A DNA stretch of 64,000 nt, from contig NZ_CP031357.1 of the NCBI RefSeq assembly GCF_003355455.1, positions 1,962,501-2,026,500 of the forward strand. The letters are read 5' to 3'. Numbering within the stretch: position 1 is the first letter of the stretch; each line of letters starts with the position of its first letter. The translations under genes were made by a program, and so were the position numbers. Of this stretch, positions 35,081 through 44,400 are shown one piece after another. The notes below the pieces were generated by a model. That model had not been told where the DNA came from. It did no database searches and worked only from the letters and a program-made list of their open reading frames with translations. The stretch comes from Erythrobacter aureus (GTDB taxonomy: Bacteria > Pseudomonadota > Alphaproteobacteria > Sphingomonadales > Sphingomonadaceae).

Positions 35081-36199
35081 ATGTCGACGACTGAAACCGA
35101 TCTCTACGAACTGCTCGAGGTAAGCCGCGACGCCGATGGCGCGACGATCAAGTCCGCCTATCGCAAACTGGCGATGAAGCACCACCCCGATCGCAACCCG
35201 GGCTGCACCGAAAGCGAAGGCAAATTCAAGGCGGTCAGCGCCGCCTACGAAGTGCTCAAGGACCCGCAAAAGCGGGCAGCCTATGACCGCTACGGACATG
35301 CCGCCTTTCAACAGGGCGGCCCGGGTGGTGGGCCGGGCGGTGCAGATTTCGGGGATCTCGGCGATATTTTCGAGACGATTTTCGGCAGCGCTTTCGGTGG
35401 CGGAGGCCGTGCGCGTCCGCGCCGGGGTGCGGATTTGCGCTACGACATGCAGATCGATCTCGAAGAGGCCTTTCACGGAAAATCGACCGAAATCGAAATC
35501 GAAGTCTCGCAGAATTGCGAAACCTGCCACGGTTCGGGCGCCACGCCCGGCACGCGCGCCCGTACCTGCAATCTTTGCCATGGCCAGGGCAGTGTCCGGG
35601 CCAAGCAGGGGTTCTTCGTCGTCGAGCGGCCTTGCCCCAATTGCCATGGCAGCGGGGAAGTCATTTCGTCGCCCTGTCGCGATTGCCGCGGCGAAGGGCG
35701 CATCGACAAGGTTCAGGCGCTCGAGGTGGACATCCCGCCCGGTGTCGATACCGGCACGCGTATCCGTCTGTCGGGCAAGGGCGAGGCCGGGCCACGCGGT
35801 GCGCCGCCGGGCGATCTCTACATCTTCATTCATGTGAAACCGCACGACATCTTCCAGCGCGAAGGCACGACGCTGGCTACGCGTGTGCCGATCAGCTTCA
35901 CAGCAGCCGCACTCGGCGGATCGATCGATATTCCCAATATCGATGGGGAAGAGGTTACGATCGAAATCCCCGCAGGCATTCAGTCGGGTAAGCAGTTGCG
36001 GCAGCGTGGGGCAGGCATGCCCGTGCTGCAGGGCCGCGGTCGCGGCGATCTCGTGGTGGAAATCGCGGTCGAAACGCCGACCAGGCTAAGCAAGGAGCAG
36101 CGCGCGCTGCTCGAACAGTTCCGCGAACTGGAAACCGGTGAGGAGTGCCCCGAAAGCCGCGGCTTCTTCGACAAGCTCAAGGATGCCTTTGGCGGGTGA
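35081..36199 (+). CDS. dnaJ: Chaperone protein DnaJ
   Basis: DnaJ delivers clients to DnaK and stimulates its ATPase. The 372-residue protein is a full type I J-protein: J domain (residues 1-75 with HHPDRNP), Gly/Phe-rich linker (GGPGGGPGGADFGDLGDIF), four zinc-finger repeats CETCHGSG, CNLCHGQG, CPNCHGSG and CRDCRGEG, and the C-terminal substrate domains. ATG 35081 is chosen because LYELLEV follows at the usual distance. Cotranscribed with dnaK across the hairpin. Confidence 0.98.
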   Translation: MSTTETDLYELLEVSRDADGATIKSAYRKLAMKHHPDRNPGCTESEGKFKAVSAAYEVLKDPQKRAAYDRYGHAAFQQGGPGGGPGGADFGDLGDIFETIFGSAFGGGGRARPRRGADLRYDMQIDLEEAFHGKSTEIEIEVSQNCETCHGSGATPGTRARTCNLCHGQGSVRAKQGFFVVERPCPNCHGSGEVISSPCRDCRGEGRIDKVQALEVDIPPGVDTGTRIRLSGKGEAGPRGAPPGDLYIFIHVKPHDIFQREGTTLATRVPISFTAAALGGSIDIPNIDGEEVTIEIPAGIQSGKQLRQRGAGMPVLQGRGRGDLVVEIAVETPTRLSKEQRALLEQFRELETGEECPESRGFFDKLKDAFGG

Positions 36200-36236
36200 T
36201 TGCCAAGTGACGTAGGGGCCGCGATAAGCGCGCCCC

Positions 36237-36860
36237 ATGTTGCCTTCGCTGACCATTATCGACGATTTTCTGTCCGATCCCTGGGCCGCGCGCCGTGCGG
36301 CGCTGGCGCTGCGATATGCGCTCCCCGGCACTGGCGGAAATTATCCGGGCCGGGATTCGACTTCCGCTCTGGAGGTGGATGGCATCAATGCCGCCGTTTC
36401 GCGCCATATCGGTATCGACTTGGCGGGAGCGGAGGGCACCGAACACGGACACTGTCGGCTTACGCTGAAATCGGACAAGGGGCGGAGCGGCGTACACGTG
36501 GACCCGGCCTTCTATTCCGGCATCCTCTATCTCTCGCGGCCCGAGGATTGCGTGAAGCCTGGAGCCGGTGGAACCGATTTTTTCCGCCACAAACGTACCG
36601 GTCTCGAACGGGTACCCACGAATGGCGCAGAGCTTGCCGCGACCGGATATGACAATCTCGACGATCTCGTCGGCACCGTTGTAAACAAGGATACGATGCA
36701 CCCCGCCAAGTGGGAGCGCGTGATGCGCGTGCCGATACGCTTCAATCGGCTGCTGCTGTTCTCACCGTGGCAATTCCACAATTCGGCTCCGGGTTTCGGC
36801 ACCGATCCGGAAAGCGGGCGTCTGGTGATGCTGCTCTTCTTCGCCAAGGCAAAGGGTTAG
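36237..36860 (+). CDS. DUF6445 family protein, 2-oxoglutarate/Fe(II) dioxygenase-like
   Basis: A 207-residue protein of the DUF6445 family. It shows SGVHVDPAFYSGILYLSRPE, GGTDFFRHK and LLLFSPWQFHNSAPGFG...RLVMLLFF. The HxD at the beginning, the later His in FHNSAP and the following Arg fit the HxD...H...R facial triad of 2-oxoglutarate-dependent oxygenases, so hydroxylase activity is a reasonable inference. The substrate is unknown. It follows dnaJ by 37 bases and overlaps the end of the convergent patatin gene. Confidence 0.72.
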   Translation: MLPSLTIIDDFLSDPWAARRAALALRYALPGTGGNYPGRDSTSALEVDGINAAVSRHIGIDLAGAEGTEHGHCRLTLKSDKGRSGVHVDPAFYSGILYLSRPEDCVKPGAGGTDFFRHKRTGLERVPTNGAELAATGYDNLDDLVGTVVNKDTMHPAKWERVMRVPIRFNRLLLFSPWQFHNSAPGFGTDPESGRLVMLLFFAKAKG

Positions 36861-39172
36861 GGCAGGCGCTCAACGATTTCGGCGCGAAGCGTGTCGAGCA
36901 GCCGCTGGCCGCAGCGGCCCGCCTCTTGCTCCTCGTCGAGAATGGCGTGAAAGGCCTCGCGCTTGAAGGACCGGCAAGTCTCTACCGCAAAGGGAGTGCC
37001 AAGGGTCGAGCAGACGAGGTCGATCATCCGCTCGGCGCCGTGCAATCGGCCCCAGAGATAATCGTTTTCACGATAGGCCCGGCTGAAAAACGCCCCGAAA
37101 TTGTAAAATTCGATACCGCGCAGCGTCGCTTGCGTGCCGCCTTCGCGAATGCTTCGCGCATCTTCGGGACTGATCCGATCGACCTTGACCGGATCGAATT
37201 CGGTCAATCCCTCGTTGCGCAGCAAAGGCAGCGTGGCCACATCATAGAAGGGAAAGCCGAGATAGGTCAGCAGCATGCGCCGCCGCAGGTTCTTGGGCAT
37301 GTTCTCGAGCGCGGTAGCGAGCATTTCCTCGGCCCGTTCGTCCAGCGCGGGCAGCAGGCGCCGTGCCTCGATCAGGTCGAGTAGCGTTCCCGGATCGCGC
37401 ATGACTTCTTCGGCGAGTGGTTCGAACGCATCGCCGAGAGCCGACAACCCTTCCTTTTCGAAATAGAGCGCAAGAATCTCATAAACCGCATCACGTCCCG
37501 TCTCGAGCGCATCGTCGGGAATATCCGGATCCGCTTCCCAATCTCGTGCAAGCCGGCGGGCAAGCAAGCGCAGGCGGCGGATACGGAATCCGATATCGTG
37601 TTCGCGAAAGAAAGCGATCGCGTCGGCCGATGCGCCACCGGAAGGCGCCGACAGTGTGTCGAGACCCCGGCGCATGAGTTCCTGGCGCAGCACGCTTTCG
37701 ATGGGCGCGGGATCGTCCAGGCCGAGTTTGGGCGCCGATTGCAGTGTAAGCCGCGCCAGCCTACCAACGATGCCGGTGAACTTGGCTTGGGCATAGGCAT
37801 GGAAGGCATAACCCGCCCGTTCCGCGGCGGCCTGCTGCGCCTTTTGGCGCCAGTTCTTGAGCCGTGCAGGCGTCGGCCGGTCGAGAAACAAGGTACGGCC
37901 GAATAGCTTTTCCACCGCCGCGTCGACTTCGGGGCGCAAGGCGGCCACCATCCGGCTCAGCCGTTCGGCCTCCTGGCTCTGCTCTTCGAGTTGCTCCAGA
38001 TTGTCCCGTATCGGCTGTTCGCGCGGAAGGGTCGAGAGCGAACCGAAGATAGCCGAGAAGAAACCGACCGGCTCGCTTTTCTCGGCGGTACGATCACCGA
38101 TCCGTTCGGGACGCGGATCGACATAGACGAACCGCCGGTCGACCTCGCGCTGGGCAGGCCTGCCCTGCAGCGCGGCAATGGCCCCGGCAAACGGTTTGTT
38201 GACCAATACCGAACCATCGATAAGCGATACGTTATCAAGTGTTTGCCGCGCAACATGAACCGGCATTATGCGGTTCAGAAAGCTCTCCCGCTCGGGCCAG
38301 GTGCGTTCGGTGAGGTTGGATAGCCGGTCGATCTCCTCGATCCGCAAGGGGGGGAAGGCTCCGGGGAAACTCGCCGTCGCGCGCGCGGCGAAGACCAGTT
38401 CGAGAGGGTTCGCCAAGTCCAGGCCGCCACGCGCGGGCGTGCGTGCACGAAAGGTAATCGGCATCCGGTGTTCGGTATCCTCGACCACAGAGGGGCTGTG
38501 TAGCCGCAACATTTCGAGATGGCCGTGAAAGTCGGTCGCCGTGACATAGAGATCCAGCGGGTGACCGGGCGGCAGCAGCGGCGCATCGATCGGGTTGGCG
38601 GCCATCGCCGAGAAGGCCCGCTCCAGAAGCCGCGAGAAGCCCAGCCCGGAGAAGGGCGGTTCGAACCAACGTCCACGAATGAGATGCGAGACCTTGCGCT
38701 CCACCTCGGCCTGCGTTTCGGCGGCGACTTCGCCCGCGAGGTTGCTACCGGGTCGGCTCAGCAGCCAGGTGGCGAGGGGTTGTGCCCAGAACTTCGAGAA
38801 CCGCCATTTTATTCGGGCGGCCGGATCGACCAGCTCGTCCACATCGGCGATTTCGAGCCACAGGTCGGTGAGCGGTTCGAGCGACTGCCCCGAATGAATG
38901 GCCTGCGCCAGAAAGACGGTATTGATCCCGCCCGCGCTCGCTCCGCTCATGATGTCGGGCAGGACCCGAAGCCGGAGCCCTTTTTCCTCTTCGATCGTCT
39001 CCAACAACGCGCGATAGACCGCGTCGACCCCGCCGCGTGGCGAAGCCCGTGTGTGGAAATCGCGACTGGCGCGGGCAAGCTGCCACAATTCCCGCGTTAC
39101 GCCGTGCATATAGATCGCCAGGCTCACGCCGCCATAGCAGACCAGTGCGATCCTCAATTCCTTTTGACGCAT
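36857..39172 (-). CDS. Large patatin-like phospholipase family protein
   Basis: A 771-residue member of the patatin-related family that carries a DUF3376-type C-terminus. The catalytic dyad is Ser in MSGASAGGIN (GxSxG, about residue 77) and Asp in SLIDGSVLVNKPF (about 317). The glycine-rich oxyanion segment is CYGGVSLAIYMHG near the start. The remaining ~400 residues are helical and charged, with no transmembrane segment. Patatins release acyl chains from phospholipids or glycolipids; the substrate here is not known. It stands alone on the minus strand, divergent from radA by 72 bases. Confidence 0.87.
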   Translation of the reverse strand: MRQKELRIALVCYGGVSLAIYMHGVTRELWQLARASRDFHTRASPRGGVDAVYRALLETIEEEKGLRLRVLPDIMSGASAGGINTVFLAQAIHSGQSLEPLTDLWLEIADVDELVDPAARIKWRFSKFWAQPLATWLLSRPGSNLAGEVAAETQAEVERKVSHLIRGRWFEPPFSGLGFSRLLERAFSAMAANPIDAPLLPPGHPLDLYVTATDFHGHLEMLRLHSPSVVEDTEHRMPITFRARTPARGGLDLANPLELVFAARATASFPGAFPPLRIEEIDRLSNLTERTWPERESFLNRIMPVHVARQTLDNVSLIDGSVLVNKPFAGAIAALQGRPAQREVDRRFVYVDPRPERIGDRTAEKSEPVGFFSAIFGSLSTLPREQPIRDNLEQLEEQSQEAERLSRMVAALRPEVDAAVEKLFGRTLFLDRPTPARLKNWRQKAQQAAAERAGYAFHAYAQAKFTGIVGRLARLTLQSAPKLGLDDPAPIESVLRQELMRRGLDTLSAPSGGASADAIAFFREHDIGFRIRRLRLLARRLARDWEADPDIPDDALETGRDAVYEILALYFEKEGLSALGDAFEPLAEEVMRDPGTLLDLIEARRLLPALDERAEEMLATALENMPKNLRRRMLLTYLGFPFYDVATLPLLRNEGLTEFDPVKVDRISPEDARSIREGGTQATLRGIEFYNFGAFFSRAYRENDYLWGRLHGAERMIDLVCSTLGTPFAVETCRSFKREAFHAILDEEQEAGRCGQRLLDTLRAEIVERLP

Positions 39173-39244
39173 CGCCCAGCTTCATGGCGGGATAAAACGC
39201 GCAAGGCAATTGCGTTCCGCAAATGTTCCGTTTAGCGATACGCC

Positions 39245-40612
39245 ATGGCGAAACCGAAGAAACGCTATGTCTGTCAGGCCTGTGGCAGTGTCTCGCACCG
39301 CTGGCAGGGGCAATGCGCCGACTGCGCGGAGTGGAATACGCTGGTGGAGGATGCTCCTGCCACCGTGTTTTCGATGAAGCACGATCTGTCCAGTGGTGGC
39401 AGGGCGGTGCAGTTCGTCGATCTCGACAAGCCCGGCGAATTGCCAATACGCCAGCCGACCGGCCTGGCGGAATTCGACCGGGCGCTGGGCGGGGGGCTGG
39501 TCCCCGGCTCCGCCATTCTGCTGGGCGGCGATCCCGGTATCGGAAAATCGACCTTGCTGCTCCAGGCGGCGGCCCGGATCGCGCGCGAAGGGCATGGCGT
39601 GGTCTATGTCAGCGGCGAGGAGGCATCGGGTCAGGTGCGTATGCGCGCCGCACGGCTCGGTCTGTCCGACGCTCCCGTCAAACTCGCCGCCGCGACGGGC
39701 GTGCGCGACATTCTCACCACACTTGGCACGATGGATACGCCGAAGCTGATGGTGATCGATTCGATCCAGACCATGCATTCGGACACGATCGAAGGCGCAC
39801 CCGGAACGGTCAGCCAGGTACGCGGCTGCGCTTTCGAACTGATCCGCTATGCCAAGGAAAACGGCGTTGCGCTGGTTCTGGTCGGCCACGTGACCAAGGA
39901 CGGCAACATCGCCGGCCCGCGCGTGCTCGAACATATGGTCGATGTGGTGATGAGCTTCGAGGGCGAGCGCAGCCATCAGTACCGCATCCTGCGCGCGCTC
40001 AAGAACCGCTTCGGCGCGGTCGACGAGATCGGCGTCTTCGCCATGGCGGGGGAAGGGCTGGAAGAGGTCGACAATCCTTCGATGCTGTTCCTGTCCGGCC
40101 GCGACGAGCCGATGGCGGGCAGCGCGGTGTTCCCGGCAATCGAAGGCACGCGGCCGGTGCTGGTCGAAATCCAGGCGCTGATCGTGCGGCTGCAATCGGG
40201 CGCGACGCCGAGGCGGGCGGTTGTGGGCTGGGACAATGGCCGCCTTGCGATGCTGCTGGCGGTGCTGGAATCGCGCTGCGGGCTGAACTTCTCTTCGGCC
40301 GAGGTCTATCTCAATGTCGCTGGCGGTTATCGTCTCTCCGATCCCGCCGCCGATCTGGCGGTTGCCGCGGCGCTGGTCAGCGCGATGGCCGACAAGCCGC
40401 TTCCACCGCGCAGCGTCTGGCTCGGCGAAGTGTCGCTTGCCGGAGAGATCCGGCCTGTGGCCCATGGCGGTTTGCGGCTGCGCGAAGCGGCCAAGCTTGG
40501 CTTCGATTGCGGCTTCGGGCCGTCCGACGTGAAGAGCAGCTCGTCCGCGCTTCGCTATGACGGTTTGGGACAATTGGCCAATCTCGTTGACCGGATAATC
40601 GGGAACCCATAA
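39245..40612 (+). CDS. radA: DNA repair protein RadA
   Basis: RadA is a RecA-like, Lon-like branch-migration helicase used in recombination repair. The 455-residue protein has the N-terminal zinc finger CQACG...GQCADC (residues 8-27), the Walker A GGDPGIGKSTL (about 93-103), the RadA-specific LKNRFGAVDEIGVF, and the Lon-protease-like C-terminal domain (about 280-455), which lacks a proteolytic serine. Length is normal. It is followed by cvpA. Confidence 0.97.
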   Translation: MAKPKKRYVCQACGSVSHRWQGQCADCAEWNTLVEDAPATVFSMKHDLSSGGRAVQFVDLDKPGELPIRQPTGLAEFDRALGGGLVPGSAILLGGDPGIGKSTLLLQAAARIAREGHGVVYVSGEEASGQVRMRAARLGLSDAPVKLAAATGVRDILTTLGTMDTPKLMVIDSIQTMHSDTIEGAPGTVSQVRGCAFELIRYAKENGVALVLVGHVTKDGNIAGPRVLEHMVDVVMSFEGERSHQYRILRALKNRFGAVDEIGVFAMAGEGLEEVDNPSMLFLSGRDEPMAGSAVFPAIEGTRPVLVEIQALIVRLQSGATPRRAVVGWDNGRLAMLLAVLESRCGLNFSSAEVYLNVAGGYRLSDPAADLAVAAALVSAMADKPLPPRSVWLGEVSLAGEIRPVAHGGLRLREAAKLGFDCGFGPSDVKSSSSALRYDGLGQLANLVDRIIGNP

Positions 40613-40635
40613 ATCCGCCATTTCAAGGAAGGGTC

Positions 40636-41157
40636 ATGACGGGTTTCGATTACTTAGTCCTGCTGATCGTCGGCATTGCCGCGGCCGGTGGATTCATGCG
40701 CGGTTTCATGCAGGAAATCCTGTCGCTGGCGGCCTGGATTCTGGCGGCTTTCGCGATCCGTTTCCTGCACAGGCCTCTGACGCTGGCGCTGGAAGAGTAT
40801 ATCGGCCCCGAAATCACGACTTCGCTGCTATCCTTCACCCTGCTGCTTCTGATCCCCTATGCCGCGATGAAAGTCATCGCCAGCAATGTCGGAACCGCTT
40901 CACGCGGTTCGATCATGGGGCCGATCGATCGCGTATTGGGTTTTGGCTTCGGAGCCTTGAAGGGGGTGTTAATCGTGGTCATCGCTTTCTCGCTGCTTGT
41001 GCTGGGTTATGACGGGATTTGGGGCTATAAGGGGCGACCGAGCTGGATCACTACCGCGCGGAGTTATGAGCTCGTCGATGCAAGTTCGCGCGCGCTGGTC
41101 GAAGCCCTCGCGGAACGTCGGTCGCGCCTGCGCGAGCAGTCTGCCGACGGGCAATAA
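40636..41157 (+). CDS. cvpA: CvpA family membrane protein
   Basis: A 173-residue inner-membrane protein of the CvpA family (first linked to colicin V production, now seen as an envelope or purF-associated factor). It has four hydrophobic segments; typical marks are TGFDYLVLLIVGIAAAGGFMRGFMQE at the start and GSIMGPIDRVLGFGFGALKGVL. AAGGAAGGG precedes the ATG. Its TAA overlaps the next gene by one base. In many alphaproteobacteria radA-cvpA is a conserved pair, often followed by purF, which is absent here. Confidence 0.9.
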   Translation: MTGFDYLVLLIVGIAAAGGFMRGFMQEILSLAAWILAAFAIRFLHRPLTLALEEYIGPEITTSLLSFTLLLLIPYAAMKVIASNVGTASRGSIMGPIDRVLGFGFGALKGVLIVVIAFSLLVLGYDGIWGYKGRPSWITTARSYELVDASSRALVEALAERRSRLREQSADGQ

Positions 41158-41591
41158 TGGACACCCCGCGCGCACCCGCGCTTTATTCGCCGCAGCTTTT
41201 GGCACTGGCCATCGAACTGGCGGACTATCCCTTCGACGGGGCCGCTGCGGCCACCGGGCGCGCGCGATCGCGTAGTTGCGGCAGCGTGATCGAGCTGTCA
41301 TCGTCCGGGTCCGAACGGCTCGCGGACATTGGATTGAAAGCCACAGCCTGCGCGGTCGGACAGGCTTCGGCAGCTATCTTCGCCCGGGAGGCGCAAGGGA
41401 TGGACCGGGCAGAAGTCGGCGATATGCTTCGCGCCTTGGAAAGCTGGCTGGCGGGCACTGCTCCGAGTTCGATCCTGCCGCGGCTCGAATTGCTCGAGCC
41501 CGCGCGTCGACATCACGGCCGGCACGAAGCGATCCTGCTGCCGTGGAGAGCGGCGCTGGACGCGCTTTCCAAGCCCTCTGACGCTCGCTAG
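41157..41591 (+). CDS. NifU/IscU-like iron-sulfur scaffold protein
   Basis: A 144-residue protein with the IscU/NifU N-terminal fold. Two of the three cluster cysteines are seen, in RSRSCGSVIEL (about 41) and KATACAVGQASAA (about 63). Where the third would be, the protein has RRHHGRHEAILLPWRAAL without cysteine. That is usual in this alphaproteobacterial subgroup, so it may hold clusters differently or not at all. It overlaps cvpA by one base. No isc or suf genes are nearby. Confidence 0.8.
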   Translation: MDTPRAPALYSPQLLALAIELADYPFDGAAAATGRARSRSCGSVIELSSSGSERLADIGLKATACAVGQASAAIFAREAQGMDRAEVGDMLRALESWLAGTAPSSILPRLELLEPARRHHGRHEAILLPWRAALDALSKPSDAR

Positions 41592-41636
41592 ACCGGCATG
41601 TCGAGAAGATGAATATCGCGAAGGAGGGAGCGCGAA

Positions 41637-43283
41637 ATGGTCGAGGGTGCCGTCACGCCGCACAGGGAGCCGACGGAAAAGGAGATCCGTCTCGTGATCG
41701 CCGCGAGCAGCGCCGGCACGGTCTTCGAATGGTATGATTTTTTCATCTATGGGACTCTCGCCGGACTGATCGGCGCGGCCTTTTTTCCCAGCGATAACGA
41801 GACGCTCGAAATCTTGCTGGTCTGGGCAGGCTTCGCGGTCGGTTTCGGATTTCGTCCACTTGGCGCAATCCTTTTCGGCTTTCTCGGCGACCGACTGGGC
41901 CGGAAATATACCTTCCTCGTCACGGTCACGCTGATGGGCATTGCGACGGCGGGCGTCGGCCTGATTCCGAGCGCGGCCAGCATCGGCTTGGCAGCGCCGA
42001 TTATCGTGATCTGCTTGCGGATATTGCAGGGCCTGGCCCTGGGCGGCGAATATGGGGGCGCGGCAATCTATGTAGCCGAACATGCCCCGCCGGAAAAGCG
42101 CGGTTTCTATACCAGCTTTATCCAGGCGAGCGTGGTTGGCGGCTTCGTGCTGTCGATCGCGGTGGTGATTGCCTGCCGCGCCCTGATCCCGGCCGACGAT
42201 TTCGCGGCCTGGGGCTGGCGCATTCCCTTCCTGCTGTCGATCGTGCTGCTGTTCATCTCGCTCTGGATGCGGCTGAAACTGTCGGAAAGCCCCGTGTTCC
42301 AGGCGATGAAGGCTGCTGGCGAAACCAGCGCCAATCCGTTCAAGGAAAGCCTGACCTATCCCGGCAATCCGAAGCGGATTTTCGTGGCCTTGTTCGGCAT
42401 TACCGGCGTTCTCACGACGATCTGGTACACAGCCTTCTTCTCTGGCCTTTCGTTCCTGCGCGGGCCGATGCGCGTGGACGAAAGCGTGGTGGAATGGATG
42501 CTGCTGATCGCGGGCACGATTTCGATGAGCTTCTACGTCGTGGTCGGCAAGTGGTCCGACAGGGTGGGGCGCAAAAAACCGATCATTATCGGCGCCATTG
42601 CTTCGCTGGTTCTGCTGTTTCCCGTGTTCTGGGCCATCGGTTCGCTGGCAAATCCAGGGCTGGAGCGCAGCGCGCGCGCTGCCCCGGTGACGGTCAGCGG
42701 GCCTGCATGTGAATACGACCCTTTCGCCGAGGTTCAGGCCAGTCCGTGCGGCCGCGCGCTTCAGGACCTTACCGCGCTCGGCATTCCCTATACCATCGAT
42801 GACGCGGCGGCAGCCCAGCTTGCCATCGGAAGCAGGATCTATGGCTACGAAGACCTGCCCGACGATACACGCCGGGCGAGCATTCAGTCATGGCTCGAAA
42901 CCAATGGATATGATTTCACCCGCCAGACACCACCGCTCGCGAGCCTGGTCGGGATCGTCGCCCTGTTGCTGTTGCTGGGCGTGTTGTCGGCGCTGACCTA
43001 CGGCTCGGTCGCGGCCTTGCTGTCGGAGATGTTTCCCGCGAAAATCCGGTATAGCTCGATGTCGATCCCATACCATATCGGTGCGGGCTATCTCGGCGGT
43101 TTCCTGCCACTGATCGCCGGCTATATCGTGGCGATGACCGGCAACGCCTATGCAGGCCTTTGGTACACGATAGCGGTAGTCGGCTTTGGCTTGATTGTCG
43201 CTTGGTGGGGTCTGCCGGATGGGCCACCGCGCGATTTCGAGGATAGCGGGCAGGACCCGCCTGCATCCCCAGTTCTTCCGTGA
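41637..43283 (+). CDS. MFS transporter, metabolite:H+ symporter (MHS) family, with a large extra loop
   Basis: A 548-residue carrier, about 100 residues longer than ProP/KgtP-type relatives. N-terminal signatures are GTVFEWYDFFIYGTL, GDRLGRKYTFLVTV and LQGLALGGEYGGAAIYVAEHAP, diagnostic of the MHS branch (dicarboxylates, osmolytes and similar). The extra length is a soluble segment (about residues 343-435; from SARAAPVTVSGPACEYDPF to GYDFTRQTPP) between late transmembrane segments, with two cysteines, predicted to face the periplasm. AAGGAGGGAG is upstream. The substrate is unknown. Confidence 0.87.
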   Translation: MVEGAVTPHREPTEKEIRLVIAASSAGTVFEWYDFFIYGTLAGLIGAAFFPSDNETLEILLVWAGFAVGFGFRPLGAILFGFLGDRLGRKYTFLVTVTLMGIATAGVGLIPSAASIGLAAPIIVICLRILQGLALGGEYGGAAIYVAEHAPPEKRGFYTSFIQASVVGGFVLSIAVVIACRALIPADDFAAWGWRIPFLLSIVLLFISLWMRLKLSESPVFQAMKAAGETSANPFKESLTYPGNPKRIFVALFGITGVLTTIWYTAFFSGLSFLRGPMRVDESVVEWMLLIAGTISMSFYVVVGKWSDRVGRKKPIIIGAIASLVLLFPVFWAIGSLANPGLERSARAAPVTVSGPACEYDPFAEVQASPCGRALQDLTALGIPYTIDDAAAAQLAIGSRIYGYEDLPDDTRRASIQSWLETNGYDFTRQTPPLASLVGIVALLLLLGVLSALTYGSVAALLSEMFPAKIRYSSMSIPYHIGAGYLGGFLPLIAGYIVAMTGNAYAGLWYTIAVVGFGLIVAWWGLPDGPPRDFEDSGQDPPASPVLP

Positions 43284-43290
43284 GACCCGC

Positions 43291-44325
43291 ATGACCGAAC
43301 TCCCGCCGCCGACCTTGCGGCTGCATATCGATGACGCCGCGTTGGCGAGCAACTGGCGCGCACTCGACACGCTTTCCGGAAAGGCTCGCGCGGGGGCGGC
43401 GGTGAAGGCCGATTGCTATGGCCTGGGCGTGGATCGGTGCGTGCCGGTCCTGCGCGATGCGGGCTGCCGCGATTTCTTCGTCGCGCATTGGAGCGAGGTG
43501 CCCGCTATCCTCGCGCATGTTCCGGCCGATCGGGTCGCGGTGCTTCACGGCCCGTCGACATCGGACGATGTGGAGTTTGCCCGCGCTACCGGCGTCCGTC
43601 CGGTTATCGACAGCCTGCGGCAGGCCACGCTCTGGACGGAGGGCGGGGGCGGTCCCTGCCACCTGATGATCGATACGGGCATTAATCGCCTCGGCATTTC
43701 GCCCGGCGAAGCGGATGCCCCTGCCATTCAGGCGCTCAATGTAGAGGTGGTGATGAGCCACCTGGCCTGCGCCGACGAAAATAGCGCCATGAATGCACGC
43801 CAATTGGCAGCATTCCGTGCTTGTCTTCCGCAGGTGTCGCACAAGGAGGCAAGTCTCGCGAACAGCGCGGGGATAGCCTTGGGCGCCGAGTATGGCTTCG
43901 ATCTGACGCGGCCCGGGCTCTCGCTTTATGGCGGCGTTCCTAGAGACGAGCTTGCCGATGACATAAGGCAGGTGGTCAGCCCGCAAGCCGCGCTGATCCA
44001 GACCCGCGAAATCGATGCCGGGTCGACCGTCGGCTACAACGCCACCTTCACCGCACGGCGCAGGATGAAGATCGGGGTCGTCTCGCTCGGCTATGCCGAT
44101 GGCATTTTACGCAGTTGGGCGGGGGCGTATTTTACGCAAGGAGACAGGCGTCTTCCGGTTCTGGGAAAAGTATCCATGGACATGATCGTCCTCGATCTTT
44201 CCGAGGCGTCCGAACTTGCCGAGGGCGACTGGGTCGAACTGCCCTACCATCTGCCCGATGCTGCGCGGCAAACCACTCTATCGCAATATGAATTGCTCAC
44301 CGTACTCGGCAATCGCTTCGGTTGA
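43291..44325 (+). CDS. alr: Alanine racemase
   Basis: Makes D-alanine for peptidoglycan using PLP. The 344-residue protein has the PLP lysine at position 39 in AVKADCYGLG, the TGINRLG loop, the substrate-side VGYNATF tyrosine, LGYADG and GKVSMDMIVLDL. Fold and length agree with type III PLP enzymes. The start is ATG 43291, 8 bases after the stop of the MHS carrier; a longer frame starting within the carrier gene is unlikely. The 75 bases after alr hold the phaR leader. Confidence 0.93.
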   Translation: MTELPPPTLRLHIDDAALASNWRALDTLSGKARAGAAVKADCYGLGVDRCVPVLRDAGCRDFFVAHWSEVPAILAHVPADRVAVLHGPSTSDDVEFARATGVRPVIDSLRQATLWTEGGGGPCHLMIDTGINRLGISPGEADAPAIQALNVEVVMSHLACADENSAMNARQLAAFRACLPQVSHKEASLANSAGIALGAEYGFDLTRPGLSLYGGVPRDELADDIRQVVSPQAALIQTREIDAGSTVGYNATFTARRRMKIGVVSLGYADGILRSWAGAYFTQGDRRLPVLGKVSMDMIVLDLSEASELAEGDWVELPYHLPDAARQTTLSQYELLTVLGNRFG

Positions 44326-44400
44326 CCTTTGCGTCATGTTGCGCCGCAGTTTGTGCACATGCTAAGCCCCTTGCAACGCACAATTGGGGAGCATGCGCAT

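Noticed and set aside
39182..40621. Open frame of 479 codons opposite radA
   Set aside because: Shadow of radA; no initiation signal or domain.
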